This document shows, one piece after another, positions 24,606 through 32,494 of a stretch of DNA of 46,907 nucleotides; the stretch's first letter is position 1; each line of letters begins with the position of its first letter. Location of the stretch: positions 1-46,907 of the IMG/VR virus record IMGVR_UViG_3300046092_000171; one strand, 5' to 3'. The notes below the pieces were generated by a model. The model worked only from the letters and a program-made list of their open reading frames with translations, made no database searches and was not told where the DNA came from. This stretch comes from a virus. The position numbers were made by a program, and so were the translations under genes.

Positions 24606-25366
24606 TTTGATATTATGGTTTTCCAATTATGAACCAATGGTTTAACAAACACAATCTTTTTCTTACTCTCAGTGACTTTATATCCACTTCCATTGTGTTC
24701 TCCGAGATACTTTCCGTAGATTTTCAAACACTCGGCTTTATTCTCTCTCGCGAGTCGACCTCGTTCTCCTTTTTCTTTGGCCCATAAAAGAAGTGGAGAT
24801 TTTTGTATGCTCGAGCCGGAAGTCATACCAACTTCTATCCAATTGTCGCTTCTATAACAACACCCATTTCTGCTTTTCTGACCATCCAATTCCTCGTCAC
24901 GGTCAGGTTGAACAAATGTCTCTAATAAAATTAACTCATCTCCGTATCGTTTCTTCCAATCAAGAGCGCCTTCTATACGGAGTTGTTTTAGACACATACT
25001 GGCAGCATTTCTCACCGTTATGTTATCACGTATCAAACAAAACCGACTGTTGTTTGCCAGTTTGTTGAGATGGAGCATCTTTGTTTCATTATCCCACCCC
25101 ATGAAAGCATCTCTACAAGCGACAGCAATTGTAGCACTGCTGAGGCCGACTGCTCCTATCTGGTTCCCGCTCACTCCCTCGTAAACTAAATACCGTATAT
25201 TCCGAGTGGGAGAATCCTTATACTTTACATAAGAATGATGTTTGTCTATGGTATCACGAAATAACTTATTTTGCACGGGTGTCGTGCACTGTATAAGTTG
25301 GATTTGTAATTTAGATTTCTCTATCTCAAAAAACACATCACCGTTATTGTATAAATTATCCTTCAC
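24602..25366 (-). CDS. DUF4338 (DruA-like) protein
   Basis: A 254-residue protein starting with GTG in a GTGA overlap. The order of motifs is that of DUF4338, the family of DruA from Druantia defence systems. DKHHSYVKYK and RYLVYEGVSGNQIGAVGLSSA come first, then ACRDAFMGWDNETK, LANNSRFCLI, NAASMCLKQLRIEGALDWKKRYG, LLETFV and NWIEVGMTSG. The biochemical activity of the family is unsettled. No other Druantia genes are nearby, so this is a stand-alone phage copy, perhaps in DNA modification or counter-defence. Confidence 0.7.
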   Translation of the reverse strand: MKDNLYNNGDVFFEIEKSKLQIQLIQCTTPVQNKLFRDTIDKHHSYVKYKDSPTRNIRYLVYEGVSGNQIGAVGLSSATIAVACRDAFMGWDNETKMLHLNKLANNSRFCLIRDNITVRNAASMCLKQLRIEGALDWKKRYGDELILLETFVQPDRDEELDGQKSRNGCCYRSDNWIEVGMTSGSSIQKSPLLLWAKEKGERGRLARENKAECLKIYGKYLGEHNGSGYKVTESKKKIVFVKPLVHNWKTIISK

Positions 25367-25980
25367 ATCACCTTGTATAATATCTGACGGACATTCTCTC
25401 TGAGAATTAGGTTTTTTCTGGCACCTTCATGTGTTTTGCAGCCGGAATCCTTCCATTGCAATGATGCATCTGATATTCGATTCAACATCGGGTCGTTTCT
25501 TTCCTCGTCGGCCGACGCCGGCGGGGTTACTTCGAACTGACCATCGGGGTTAAATTTATACCGAGACAAGTGGATTAGTTTTCCCGACAGTTCCGTTTGA
25601 ATCCAATGTGCTTCGTCGTCGGTATATGTAGCAAACCGAACATCGCTTACGAAACATACATCAGCTTTACTGGCACGAATCTCCGGATCTAACATGTTTA
25701 TCCAACACCTACCCCTTGAACGATTCCGTTTGACGCCACCGTACCATATCAGGAACGGTCGAAATATAGACTTTTCTTCGGTTACTTCCGACCAAACATT
25801 CAATCCCAACTTTTCTCTCAAAAATATTTCACAGTCACGTTTTAAATAAGTGGCTAACGCAAAGGTTTCCGAAGTCAGGTTGTATTCTTCTCTCAATATG
25901 TCACTAGCAATATCACAGAAGAGGTTCTTCCCCACCCTCGCTACTCCCGACACTCCGATGTATTTATTACGGTTATTCAT
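25363..25980 (-). CDS. P-loop kinase, probably dNMP kinase (T4 gp1-like)
   Basis: A 205-residue protein with Walker A GVARVGKN (residues 12-19), in which Asn replaces the usual Ser/Thr. CFVSDVRFATY could be the Walker B region, and an Arg-rich lid lies between (VKRNRSRGRCW). Its size and layout resemble T4-type deoxynucleoside monophosphate kinases, which raise dNMPs to dNDPs for phage DNA synthesis. The dNMP assignment is by resemblance and context. It overlaps the gp62-like gene upstream by 8 bases. Confidence 0.6.
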   Translation of the reverse strand: MNNRNKYIGVSGVARVGKNLFCDIASDILREEYNLTSETFALATYLKRDCEIFLREKLGLNVWSEVTEEKSIFRPFLIWYGGVKRNRSRGRCWINMLDPEIRASKADVCFVSDVRFATYTDDEAHWIQTELSGKLIHLSRYKFNPDGQFEVTPPASADEERNDPMLNRISDASLQWKDSGCKTHEGARKNLILRENVRQILYKVM

Positions 25981-26473
25981 TTAAAATTTTATCTATCTCC
26001 TTATCCGTCTTACCATATCCCTTACATATCTCTCCGAGTGTTTCTAATCCAGTCGGCAAGTTAATCAAGACTCTGTAATAGTCTTCCGCTTCATGACTAC
26101 CTACATTGAACCTAGAAACAATATATCCCACCAATTCAGAATTTATCTTCTTACGAGAACTCTTTATATACGGTGTATATCTAGCATTTGGAATAATCGC
26201 ACAACAGACCTTGTAAAATGACTTGCTATCCATCTTGTCAAATATCTTGCTTAAATACGATGCTTCGTATATACAAGAAGGGTCCATGCTCAAGAACCTA
26301 CATATCATGTAATGATTAAAACTCTTTTTATCCTGTTCGGTGAGTTTCTCAAAGTAATCAGTCGACTTTGTGTTTCTTATCTGATTTACGTGGTCGAAGA
26401 GGGTTTTGCTTTTCGATACTACGGAGGAACCGTCGTTGTCTTCCGAGGACGTCTTCTTTTTGGGTCGTGCCAT
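25973..26473 (-). CDS. clamp-loader small subunit, T4 gp62-like
   Basis: A 166-residue protein. After a basic, Ser-rich leader (MARPKKKTSSEDNDGSS) it reads TLFDHVNQIRNTKSTDYFEKL, EQDKKSFNHYMICRFLSMDP and later YYRVLI. This is the pattern of the small, non-ATPase clamp-loader subunit in divergent T4-like phages. With the gp44 subunit (not in the window) it would load the sliding clamp. The first 39 codons overlap the end of the membrane-protein gene upstream in another frame, a long overlap for this genome. No clear ribosome binding site precedes the ATG. Confidence 0.75.
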   Translation of the reverse strand: MARPKKKTSSEDNDGSSVVSKSKTLFDHVNQIRNTKSTDYFEKLTEQDKKSFNHYMICRFLSMDPSCIYEASYLSKIFDKMDSKSFYKVCCAIIPNARYTPYIKSSRKKINSELVGYIVSRFNVGSHEAEDYYRVLINLPTGLETLGEICKGYGKTDKEIDKILNE

Positions 26474-26807
26474 GATTGTTGTTAGAGTTAATTCTTGACA
26501 AAGAAGACTGTAACAGACGATGTTCGTTTTTCAAAGAACTTATATCGTCTCTTATCCGTGCAGCTGCATCATGTGTCTTAACTGATAATGCTGTATGCGA
26601 CGCGTTTAATTTGGATTGATTTGCGTTAACTAAATCAATATCAGACCGAAATCTGCCATTATTCTCGTTCTGATTCAGCAGATTGTCCTCCACAGTAGAC
26701 TTCTGGTGTAAAATGAAGTATACCGCCAGTCCTGCGACTAACGGTATACAGTTTGGAAACCAACATACTAACCCAACCGAAATTGAGATTAATAATTTCA
26801 AGCTCAA
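26358..26807 (-). CDS. membrane-anchored coiled-coil protein
   Basis: A 149-residue protein that appears to start with TTG; no ATG precedes the membrane segment. Residues about 3-33 are hydrophobic with Cys and Pro (SVGLVCWFPNCIPLVAGLAVYF). A polar, probably coiled-coil region follows (NANQSKLNASHTALSVKTHD, then IRDDISSLKNEHRLLQSSLS), ending in a basic tail. The last 116 bases overlap the gp62-like gene. The architecture is like a spanin or holin-type accessory protein, but nothing specific identifies it. Confidence 0.5.
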   Translation of the reverse strand: MSLKLLISISVGLVCWFPNCIPLVAGLAVYFILHQKSTVEDNLLNQNENNGRFRSDIDLVNANQSKLNASHTALSVKTHDAAARIRDDISSLKNEHRLLQSSLSRINSNNNHGTTQKEDVLGRQRRFLRSIEKQNPLRPRKSDKKHKVD

Positions 26808-26821
26808 TTTATTCTATTCGA

Positions 26822-27037
26822 TTAGGCCCTCGTAGCGAGACGTGAAGCGCGGTTGAGGACGCGGCGAAGGACGGTCAAGTCTGCTCCTGCGAGATCAACT
26901 CGGTCCGTGGAGGTACGAAGTGTAAGTTGACTCCTCTGTTTTGCACCAGAAAATGTCTGGGATACAAATGCTTCAAAGTCTCCACGTGCGTCATATACGA
27001 ACGCTGTACGGTTTTTCTTGTTCTTTCGTGTTATCAT
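26822..27037 (-). CDS. hypothetical protein (71 aa)
   Basis: A 71-residue basic protein, MITRKNKKNRTAFVYDARG at the start and LRRVLNRASRLATRA at the end. No family recognised. It follows a 118-base gap that holds a TTGACT box and an unusual A-rich leader (AACAAAACAAAACAAAAAAC) in place of a Shine-Dalgarno site. The coding region is noticeably more G/C-rich than the gap around it, supporting a real gene. Confidence 0.6.
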   Translation of the reverse strand: MITRKNKKNRTAFVYDARGDFEAFVSQTFSGAKQRSQLTLRTSTDRVDLAGADLTVLRRVLNRASRLATRA

Positions 27038-27128
27038 GTTTTTTGTTTTGTTTTGTTTTTTTCCGACTCAACTAGTTCGTTAAGTCAGATTTGTATGTAA
27101 ACAATACCATCTATATGAGAGGAGTCAA
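27038..27128 (-). promoter_or_regulatory. candidate promoter and A-rich leader
   Basis: On the minus strand a TTGACT (27128-27123) is followed about 16 bases later by TATTGT, a weak -10. The final 25 bases before the ATG are almost all A with regular C (AAAACAAAACAAAAAAC). Such A-rich leaders can replace a Shine-Dalgarno sequence. The 118-base gap holds nothing else that I can see. Confidence 0.35.
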
Positions 27129-27155
27129 TATCATTTGGCTGATTTGTTTGTTATA

Positions 27156-28010
27156 TTAGAATTTATAAACTACCCACGGCATCGCGAACCCAGCGAACCC
27201 ATCCGATTGTGGGTTGAATTTTTCAAAATTGTCCCCGTAATGAGTGAGAAACATTCTCTCTTTGTAGGATGGGAGGAGTCTGGTAAGTTCTTCGTATGTA
27301 GCGTGAACGGAGCCAGTTCCCGATAACTGACAGTCGTGATATATTGATTCAACACCATTAAATTCAAGATGCTCGAATATAGACAAATCAAATCTGGTGT
27401 CCGATGTGAATATAGCCTTCTTATCTAAGATGAGACCTGTTGACCAGAATGCTTTCTCCCAACTATTTACATCTCCCGGAACATGAAATGTTCTAAAAAT
27501 ATCAAAGTCTAATACACCATTTAACTTGATGTGATATTCTTCACGAGGTTGTCCCGCTACCCAATCCGGTCTTATGACATCGACCAAATCTGTGAATCGT
27601 AGTAATCCGTCTTCATTTATCTCACATCCACCCTTGAGCGTTTCGTTCCATAGAACCTGTTGGTATTCATTTGTTATGATTACCTTGGCCTTTTTCTTTT
27701 TGATATAACGAAGCTGGAGTAGTAGTTGTTCCACGCCTCCGACGTGGTCACTGTGGCTATGTGTGAAATGGTAGTAATCAAAATCTAACCAATCAACTCC
27801 CATCGATTCAAGTGAAGCGGGAACACTCACCCCCAAGTCGACCAACACGGTGACGCCGTCTTTTACTACGATTAGACTTGTATTGGCGTTTTTTCTAGCC
27901 CATGCATTACCGACCCCGGCAAAACACAACACAAGACCGTCTTTACTATGTCGTTTCAGCTGATCCATAACTGGAACAATTTCTTTAGGTTGCAGCTCAA
28001 TGGTTTTCAT
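27156..28010 (-). CDS. metallo-beta-lactamase-fold hydrolase
   Basis: A 284-residue protein from the ATG at 28010 (a TTG start four codons earlier is possible). HSHSDH (84-89) is the metal-binding HxHxDH signature. VLVDLG (55-60), FHVPGD, an acidic IFTSDTR strand and a late LTHYGD supply the remaining ligands. The layout resembles the RNase Z-like and cyclic-nucleotide phosphodiesterase branches of the superfamily. Possible roles are RNA processing or breaking a host signalling nucleotide (as the phage anti-Pycsar protein Apyc1 does). The sequence alone does not decide. Confidence 0.82.
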   Translation of the reverse strand: MKTIELQPKEIVPVMDQLKRHSKDGLVLCFAGVGNAWARKNANTSLIVVKDGVTVLVDLGVSVPASLESMGVDWLDFDYYHFTHSHSDHVGGVEQLLLQLRYIKKKKAKVIITNEYQQVLWNETLKGGCEINEDGLLRFTDLVDVIRPDWVAGQPREEYHIKLNGVLDFDIFRTFHVPGDVNSWEKAFWSTGLILDKKAIFTSDTRFDLSIFEHLEFNGVESIYHDCQLSGTGSVHATYEELTRLLPSYKERMFLTHYGDNFEKFNPQSDGFAGFAMPWVVYKF

Positions 28011-28014
28011 AAAT

Positions 28015-28419
28015 TTATTCAAAAAATTCTCTACTCTTTTCGTTTTCAGTATTCATTTTCAAAACACTCTCGCCGCCCGCCAACTGTAGTTCCAACGGAG
28101 ATATATAAAACATTCCAATCTTATAGTCGGCATATGCCACAGTTCTCATCTGATAGTAGATTTTAACTAGGTTGGCATCACAGCTACGAAACTCTATGTA
28201 GTATATACGAGGGTCAGTCAATCTGAATAACTGATTCTCTGGAATATGAATGTTAGAGTGGACAATGTGCGTCGGGTCAAATTCTATATAAGGGCCCCTC
28301 GCACCGAACACAATTCTATTGTATCCGACAGCTACCGATAAACCAGACGGTGAAATGAAGTTTGTAAATTCATCACCAACCTCTTTTATTTGAATCAATT
28401 TTCTATCTTCCAACTTCAT
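28015..28419 (-). CDS. hypothetical phage protein (134 aa)
   Basis: A 134-residue protein with mostly beta-strand character. Notable segments are FTNFISPSGLSVAVGYNRIVFGARGPYIEF and LFRLTDPRIYYIEFRSCDANLVKIYYQMRTVAYADYKIG. These read like a conserved phage protein, but I cannot name it. It overlaps the DUF4338-like gene upstream by 17 bases and ends a few bases before the hydrolase start. Confidence 0.6.
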   Translation of the reverse strand: MKLEDRKLIQIKEVGDEFTNFISPSGLSVAVGYNRIVFGARGPYIEFDPTHIVHSNIHIPENQLFRLTDPRIYYIEFRSCDANLVKIYYQMRTVAYADYKIGMFYISPLELQLAGGESVLKMNTENEKSREFFE

Positions 28420-29587
28420 TTAAATACTTTCTCTTTGCTTCGTCATATTCCATTCCAATCATGTCATTGTAATAGAGTATATCGCCTTTAATTTTTCCGT
28501 CGGAACGGAGTTTCTTATACCGTTCAATCGCACGCGGTTTCCACCACTCCAAAATCGAATTCTTGTCGCCGATAAACAACGGTTTCATGACTAGTTCCTT
28601 ATCTGTGATTTTATCACACAAAAAATCTCTAGTGTTTTCATAAAATGAAGAATAATACGTTCCCCGTTGAAATCCGTGGGTGTAATCGGACGCCTTTATA
28701 CCCAGTTCCGAGAACACCGTTGAGATTACCCTTTGTTTTGCTCCCGTCACTGGACCCGACACTCCGTCTTTCTGTGTCATCATTTTTTCATATACATCGG
28801 TCTTATTTTTCTGAATCCAGTGGTGCCAAATCTCATAAATTGAATCATCCGGCTTTATTGAGATTTTTCCCGCGCTGGTCCCGCACTTATACCACCACTT
28901 GAGACTATTATACATACTGAAGCTCCCGTATAAACTAGTCGTGGTCATCCCCGCTAAGACTGTGTTGTATTGCATCTCCCATGTTTTTCTGACAACGTCG
29001 GTTGTCACCAAACACGCGGCTAACTTTCCACCCAGGAAATTGTAACCAAATGGTTGAGTGGACATTATACAGCTTCCGATTGAACTGTTATTTATACGCT
29101 TGTTCCCCTTGAGTCGGTTCTCCGATGTCCATCCTATATAATTGTCTCTATCGGTGATTGCTATCACGTCGCTTGATACAGATATTCCTCCCAAATATCT
29201 TTTCTCAACCGAGCCATCGTGAATTAAGAACTTCAGAAATCTACCGGGAGTCTGACTAAATTCCATCGTGTGACAGAACAGCCTAAGCATGAGCCAATGG
29301 ATTTCTTCTGATTCTGTCTTTACTAATTCTATAGTTGGATTCATCGATTCTATCTCTGATATAGTGGATTTTTCATCCAAGATGTCGGAAGCGTTCCAAA
29401 TTTTTGCCTTGGTCAATGTAGAATTGGAAATCAAATTATTGTATGATTGTAACTCGTACCATTTCTTGTAGAATGTCTGTTCGTGGACATCCATGTTTTT
29501 TAGGAAATTAAGGTTGTCAATGAACCGCTTCTTCTCACCATCGTAGTCAAACTCAACAACATCAAAAAAATCGCTAGGTGAACTCAT
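28403..29587 (-). CDS. second DUF4338/DruA-like protein
   Basis: A 394-residue protein with a core like that of the 24602-25366 gene. LGGISVSSDVIAITDRDNYIGWTSENRLKGN corresponds to the G-x3-SS-x-IA-x2-RD-x-(Y/F)-x-GW stretch of the first copy. INNSSIGSCIM corresponds to its LANNSRFCLI, and a Trp/Tyr-rich MYNSLKWWYKCG segment follows. It adds about 110 residues at the N-terminus and a basic C-terminal part (EWWKPRAIERYKKLRSDGKIKG). Similarity is judged by eye and is distant. It starts back to back with the plus-strand gene at 29602. Confidence 0.5.
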   Translation of the reverse strand: MSSPSDFFDVVEFDYDGEKKRFIDNLNFLKNMDVHEQTFYKKWYELQSYNNLISNSTLTKAKIWNASDILDEKSTISEIESMNPTIELVKTESEEIHWLMLRLFCHTMEFSQTPGRFLKFLIHDGSVEKRYLGGISVSSDVIAITDRDNYIGWTSENRLKGNKRINNSSIGSCIMSTQPFGYNFLGGKLAACLVTTDVVRKTWEMQYNTVLAGMTTTSLYGSFSMYNSLKWWYKCGTSAGKISIKPDDSIYEIWHHWIQKNKTDVYEKMMTQKDGVSGPVTGAKQRVISTVFSELGIKASDYTHGFQRGTYYSSFYENTRDFLCDKITDKELVMKPLFIGDKNSILEWWKPRAIERYKKLRSDGKIKGDILYYNDMIGMEYDEAKRKYLNEVGR

Positions 29588-29601
29588 ACTTATATGCTAC
29601 C

Positions 29602-29835
29602 ATGACATTCAAAAAAATCAACGTAAAAGAAACCGTGTTCCATTATATAGAAATCGACACATCTACGTATGTATTATTTGACTCGGAATTGGATTTTCCT
29701 ATAATACAGGGAAGTAAAAACAGAGTAGGTTCTGTGATAAAAAACCTAAGTCCGTTCATACGGATAAACTATTATAAGAATGGTGATGGGTTTATAAAAA
29801 TAGACAAGATTTACGACAAGCGAAAAGGCCGCTAA
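29602..29835 (+). CDS. small hypothetical protein (77 aa), plus strand
   Basis: A 77-residue protein from the ATG at 29602. A GTG start at 29578 would overlap the divergent gene. The sequence is strand-rich (FHYIEIDTSTYVLFDSEL, IRINYYKNGDGFIKIDKIY) with a basic end. A strong hairpin terminator begins inside its last codons. One of three plus-strand genes; no family recognised. Confidence 0.6.
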   Translation: MTFKKINVKETVFHYIEIDTSTYVLFDSELDFPIIQGSKNRVGSVIKNLSPFIRINYYKNGDGFIKIDKIYDKRKGR

Positions 29836-29846
29836 TAAGCGGCCTT
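29825..29846. terminator. bidirectional hairpin terminator
   Basis: AAGGCCGC-TAATAA-GCGGCCTT is a perfect 8-base stem with a six-base loop, placed between two convergent genes. Read on the minus strand it is followed by TTTTCG, giving a short U-tract for the 29869-30288 transcript. On plus it includes the stop codon of the small gene. Confidence 0.75.
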
Positions 29847-29868
29847 AACTCACGTAATTGTTATCGAA

Positions 29869-30288
29869 TTAAGCAGTGACCGTGGATGTGGGAGTCACAC
29901 CGACCCGTGCGGGAACGGAATCCTTGATGTTAAGGAGTGGGATGTTATATTTCTCATTGAACATCACCCCCGCATCGACGGCGGCCTTCATGGTTGCTTC
30001 GGAAACAGGCGAGGTGGCACAGACCAACTTAGGACGTCCCTTGGTCATGTGGAGAGTTCCCAACTCCAACACCTTACCATCGTTGACAAACTTCTTCAGC
30101 CGAACGCGGAGCGTAATTTCGACAAATTCTGGATTAGAACCACACAACTCCTCGATCGTGTAAATACCGGACGCCGGCAACTTTAGCTCCAATCGAGTCT
30201 TGTTCTTCCTACCAGTTTTAGTGGTGGCCGCCGGAGCGTTTGAGGTGGATGTGGTGGATACTGCGTTTGTTTGGTTATCAGTTTTCAT
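29869..30288 (-). CDS. hypothetical protein with Ser/Thr/Ala-rich leader (139 aa)
   Basis: A 139-residue protein. A low-complexity N-terminus (STTSTSNAPAATTKTGRKNK) precedes a compact domain beginning RLELKLPASGIYTIEELCGSNPEF and containing LRVRLKKFVNDGKV, which looks like a small helix-strand DNA- or RNA-binding unit. It is preceded by a well-formed promoter and GAAGG ribosome site, and followed by a hairpin terminator. It is therefore probably a single, strongly expressed gene. Codon use is more G/C-rich than its neighbours, also consistent with high expression. No family recognised. Confidence 0.65.
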   Translation of the reverse strand: MKTDNQTNAVSTTSTSNAPAATTKTGRKNKTRLELKLPASGIYTIEELCGSNPEFVEITLRVRLKKFVNDGKVLELGTLHMTKGRPKLVCATSPVSEATMKAAVDAGVMFNEKYNIPLLNIKDSVPARVGVTPTSTVTA

Positions 30289-30305
30289 ATTTTGTTACCT
30301 TCGTT

Positions 30306-30336
30306 ATAATACTAACACAGTTTTATACCATGTCAA
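30306..30336 (-). promoter_or_regulatory. sigma70-like promoter
   Basis: On the minus strand a perfect -35 TTGACA (30336-30331) is followed by TATTAT (30311-30306). The 19-base spacing is longer than ideal. A GAAGG ribosome site follows and then the ATG at 30288. It serves the 139-residue gene. Confidence 0.5.
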
Positions 30337-30349
30337 CCGCTTTTTTTCG

Positions 30350-32494
30350 TTATTCACTTTTTTCCAAAAACATAGCATTCAACGTGTTGGCAATTTTTAC
30401 AACATTATCTACGTCTATGAAAGAGGCGGATTTTCCATACATTCTCTTAAAATCAACTCGTTGAACATCAGTTGATTCCACATTCGGCTGTTCGATGAAA
30501 TACGATAGGATTTTATATCCCATGCCTCGTATCTTGTTAACTTGTTTTCTGGTATGTTCTGACCCAACGTCGCCGATATATTCAACGTTGGCTGCGGGAA
30601 GGCTTTCTCTGGAACTGTATAAAAAACAAGGTTGTCCGTCGGAGAGATTTAGAAAGTATCGGTCTTCTCCAAAGGTCTTCGGCGGCAAATGTTCCATAAT
30701 AGCCTCAAATGCCAATCCCTCAGGAGTGCCATTATTTGGCATCAGATGCTTAAATTGACTAACTATCTTATTAAACGAATCCGATTTGGAATCGTATGCC
30801 ATAACGACATACGGAGAGTCACCGGCGAACACCGAAGGCACGGTAGTTCTGAAACTCACGGATACCCTTATATTAGAAATCATTGACGCTGCCTTGCAGA
30901 TGGCAACAACTGTTGTTATAGCACGAACCCACTTTGTTCCCGACATGGACAAACTGGCGTCCACGCTTATATGTAAAAACACATCACTGAATTTGTCAGT
31001 TTGAGATGTATAAAATACATTAGCTACGCCGTAACCAAGTTCGGATATGAGTCTCCGGTCGATTTTTCCGGTCGGCTGTCTCATATATTTAGTGACCTTC
31101 ACATCATCTCTCAGCTGAAGTCGACGACCCAACATCCGACCCTTCACAACTCCATCACGAACGGCTTTAGCAACGGAAGATTCATCCCTTTGGCCGAGGG
31201 ATAGTTGAATTCCCCTACTCAGTGGGAATTCCGGGTCTTCAATAAGTTCATTTGTAAGTTTATTCACGACCACACACTCAATTCCACGGAAATCCGGTTT
31301 ATCCGACAGTTCTTTTCCCACCCTCACCAATACCATGCCGCTCTTTTCTATAGCATCAACCGAAGCGGATTGTTTGGGTGTAAGGATTCCTTTTTTTACA
31401 TCACCATCCACAAACCTCCTCTGCCGATTGAAGTTCTTCTCCAACTCTTTTAATTCCGATTCGGTAAGGTCGCTAACGTCTCCCTTTCCCGTATCCTCAT
31501 CAGTTGGACACGAGGAACTTGGCTTCTCCGCTGGTTCTACCTCGGTATCAACGTCATTTCCACCAATTACATCATTATTCTCATCTCCCCTTTCATCTCC
31601 GGCATCCGTTTCGATAGGTTGGGACGTCGAACCTGTCTGTTCGTTTTCTACAACATCCGACTCTTCCGAGTCTTGGTTTTCATCAGAAACAGTTTCGGAT
31701 TTTGATGAATCGGGTGAACTACCGGGGTTGTTTCCCGTGCCGGAGTTGTTTTCGGTCGATTGTTTCCCTATATTTTTCAATATTAACTTACACACATCTA
31801 TTGCTACATTGAGTCTATCGTCCGTCCTTTTTAATCTCAAAACCGTCGGTATGTCAATCAATTCGTAAATTTTTCTCAAATCCGGCAGAGCGTCCAAATC
31901 AGTTCCAACGTTTGTGAAATTTATGATACGAAATTCATAGGCATCAAAACTAGGAAATCTATAAGTCTTAGATTTCAATACCTTTTCATTGCTTTTTACA
32001 TTGAAATATGCATCATATAGGGAAATGTAATATCCACGATAACCAGGAGCGGACGAATATACCAAAGAATCAATGTATCGGTCTTCCACGTAATTTAGCA
32101 TGGTTTTTACCAATTTTACAATCCTAGATTTATCTATGTTCTTTCGAATTCCAACGTCATAAAGTTCGCGGGGAGTTCTCTGCCACAACGTCTTCAAAAT
32201 AACAAAATCACTATAAACTATGTGCGATCCTTCGTGAAGGGCAAGTCCAACTGCAGTATCAAAATCCCTTCTCTTATTGATGTTCGGCGACAAATATACC
32301 GTCTCTCCGTCAGTGGCATTATTATTTTTTGTGTTGAACATAACAGGAACACGACGTTCTGTTAATATGTTCACAAAATTACTTATGGCTCGTCTGTATT
32401 GGGCCATTCGTATCAACTGAATGTATTCCACCGATTCGTTCTGTTGAACTCCGTCGTCGCCCATCCAGAAATCCGAGTAGACTTGCTTTTTCAT
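30350..32494 (-). CDS. metallopeptidase-like/VWA protein (CobT-like)
   Basis: A 714-residue protein in three parts. The N-terminal part has the zinc-peptidase-like motif HEGSH (87-91) and a possible third ligand in YVEDRYIDS, as in the VWA-linked peptidase-like proteins. An acidic Ser/Glu/Asp-rich linker spans about 245-345. The C-terminal VWA domain has the MIDAS motif DASLS (512-516), a Thr in NNGTPEG and an Asp in LSDGQP. It is coupled (TAAATG) to the MoxR-type ATPase upstream. Such AAA+/VWA pairs work as chelatase or remodelling machines; the CobS/CobT cobaltochelatase is the best-known relative, but actual metal chelation is not shown here. Confidence 0.8.
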   Translation of the reverse strand: MKKQVYSDFWMGDDGVQQNESVEYIQLIRMAQYRRAISNFVNILTERRVPVMFNTKNNNATDGETVYLSPNINKRRDFDTAVGLALHEGSHIVYSDFVILKTLWQRTPRELYDVGIRKNIDKSRIVKLVKTMLNYVEDRYIDSLVYSSAPGYRGYYISLYDAYFNVKSNEKVLKSKTYRFPSFDAYEFRIINFTNVGTDLDALPDLRKIYELIDIPTVLRLKRTDDRLNVAIDVCKLILKNIGKQSTENNSGTGNNPGSSPDSSKSETVSDENQDSEESDVVENEQTGSTSQPIETDAGDERGDENNDVIGGNDVDTEVEPAEKPSSSCPTDEDTGKGDVSDLTESELKELEKNFNRQRRFVDGDVKKGILTPKQSASVDAIEKSGMVLVRVGKELSDKPDFRGIECVVVNKLTNELIEDPEFPLSRGIQLSLGQRDESSVAKAVRDGVVKGRMLGRRLQLRDDVKVTKYMRQPTGKIDRRLISELGYGVANVFYTSQTDKFSDVFLHISVDASLSMSGTKWVRAITTVVAICKAASMISNIRVSVSFRTTVPSVFAGDSPYVVMAYDSKSDSFNKIVSQFKHLMPNNGTPEGLAFEAIMEHLPPKTFGEDRYFLNLSDGQPCFLYSSRESLPAANVEYIGDVGSEHTRKQVNKIRGMGYKILSYFIEQPNVESTDVQRVDFKRMYGKSASFIDVDNVVKIANTLNAMFLEKSE

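Noticed and set aside
24602-25366. A complete Druantia defence system
   Set aside because: Only DruA-like proteins are visible; no large helicase (DruE) or other Druantia components occur in the window.
29578-29601. GTG start for the plus-strand 77-residue protein
   Set aside because: It would overlap the start of the divergent gene by ten bases; the ATG at 29602 gives a clean divergent layout.
31335-31868. A 177-codon Ser/Pro-rich open frame on plus
   Set aside because: It is the complement of the acidic low-complexity linker of the VWA protein; its composition follows from that linker and it has no start signal.
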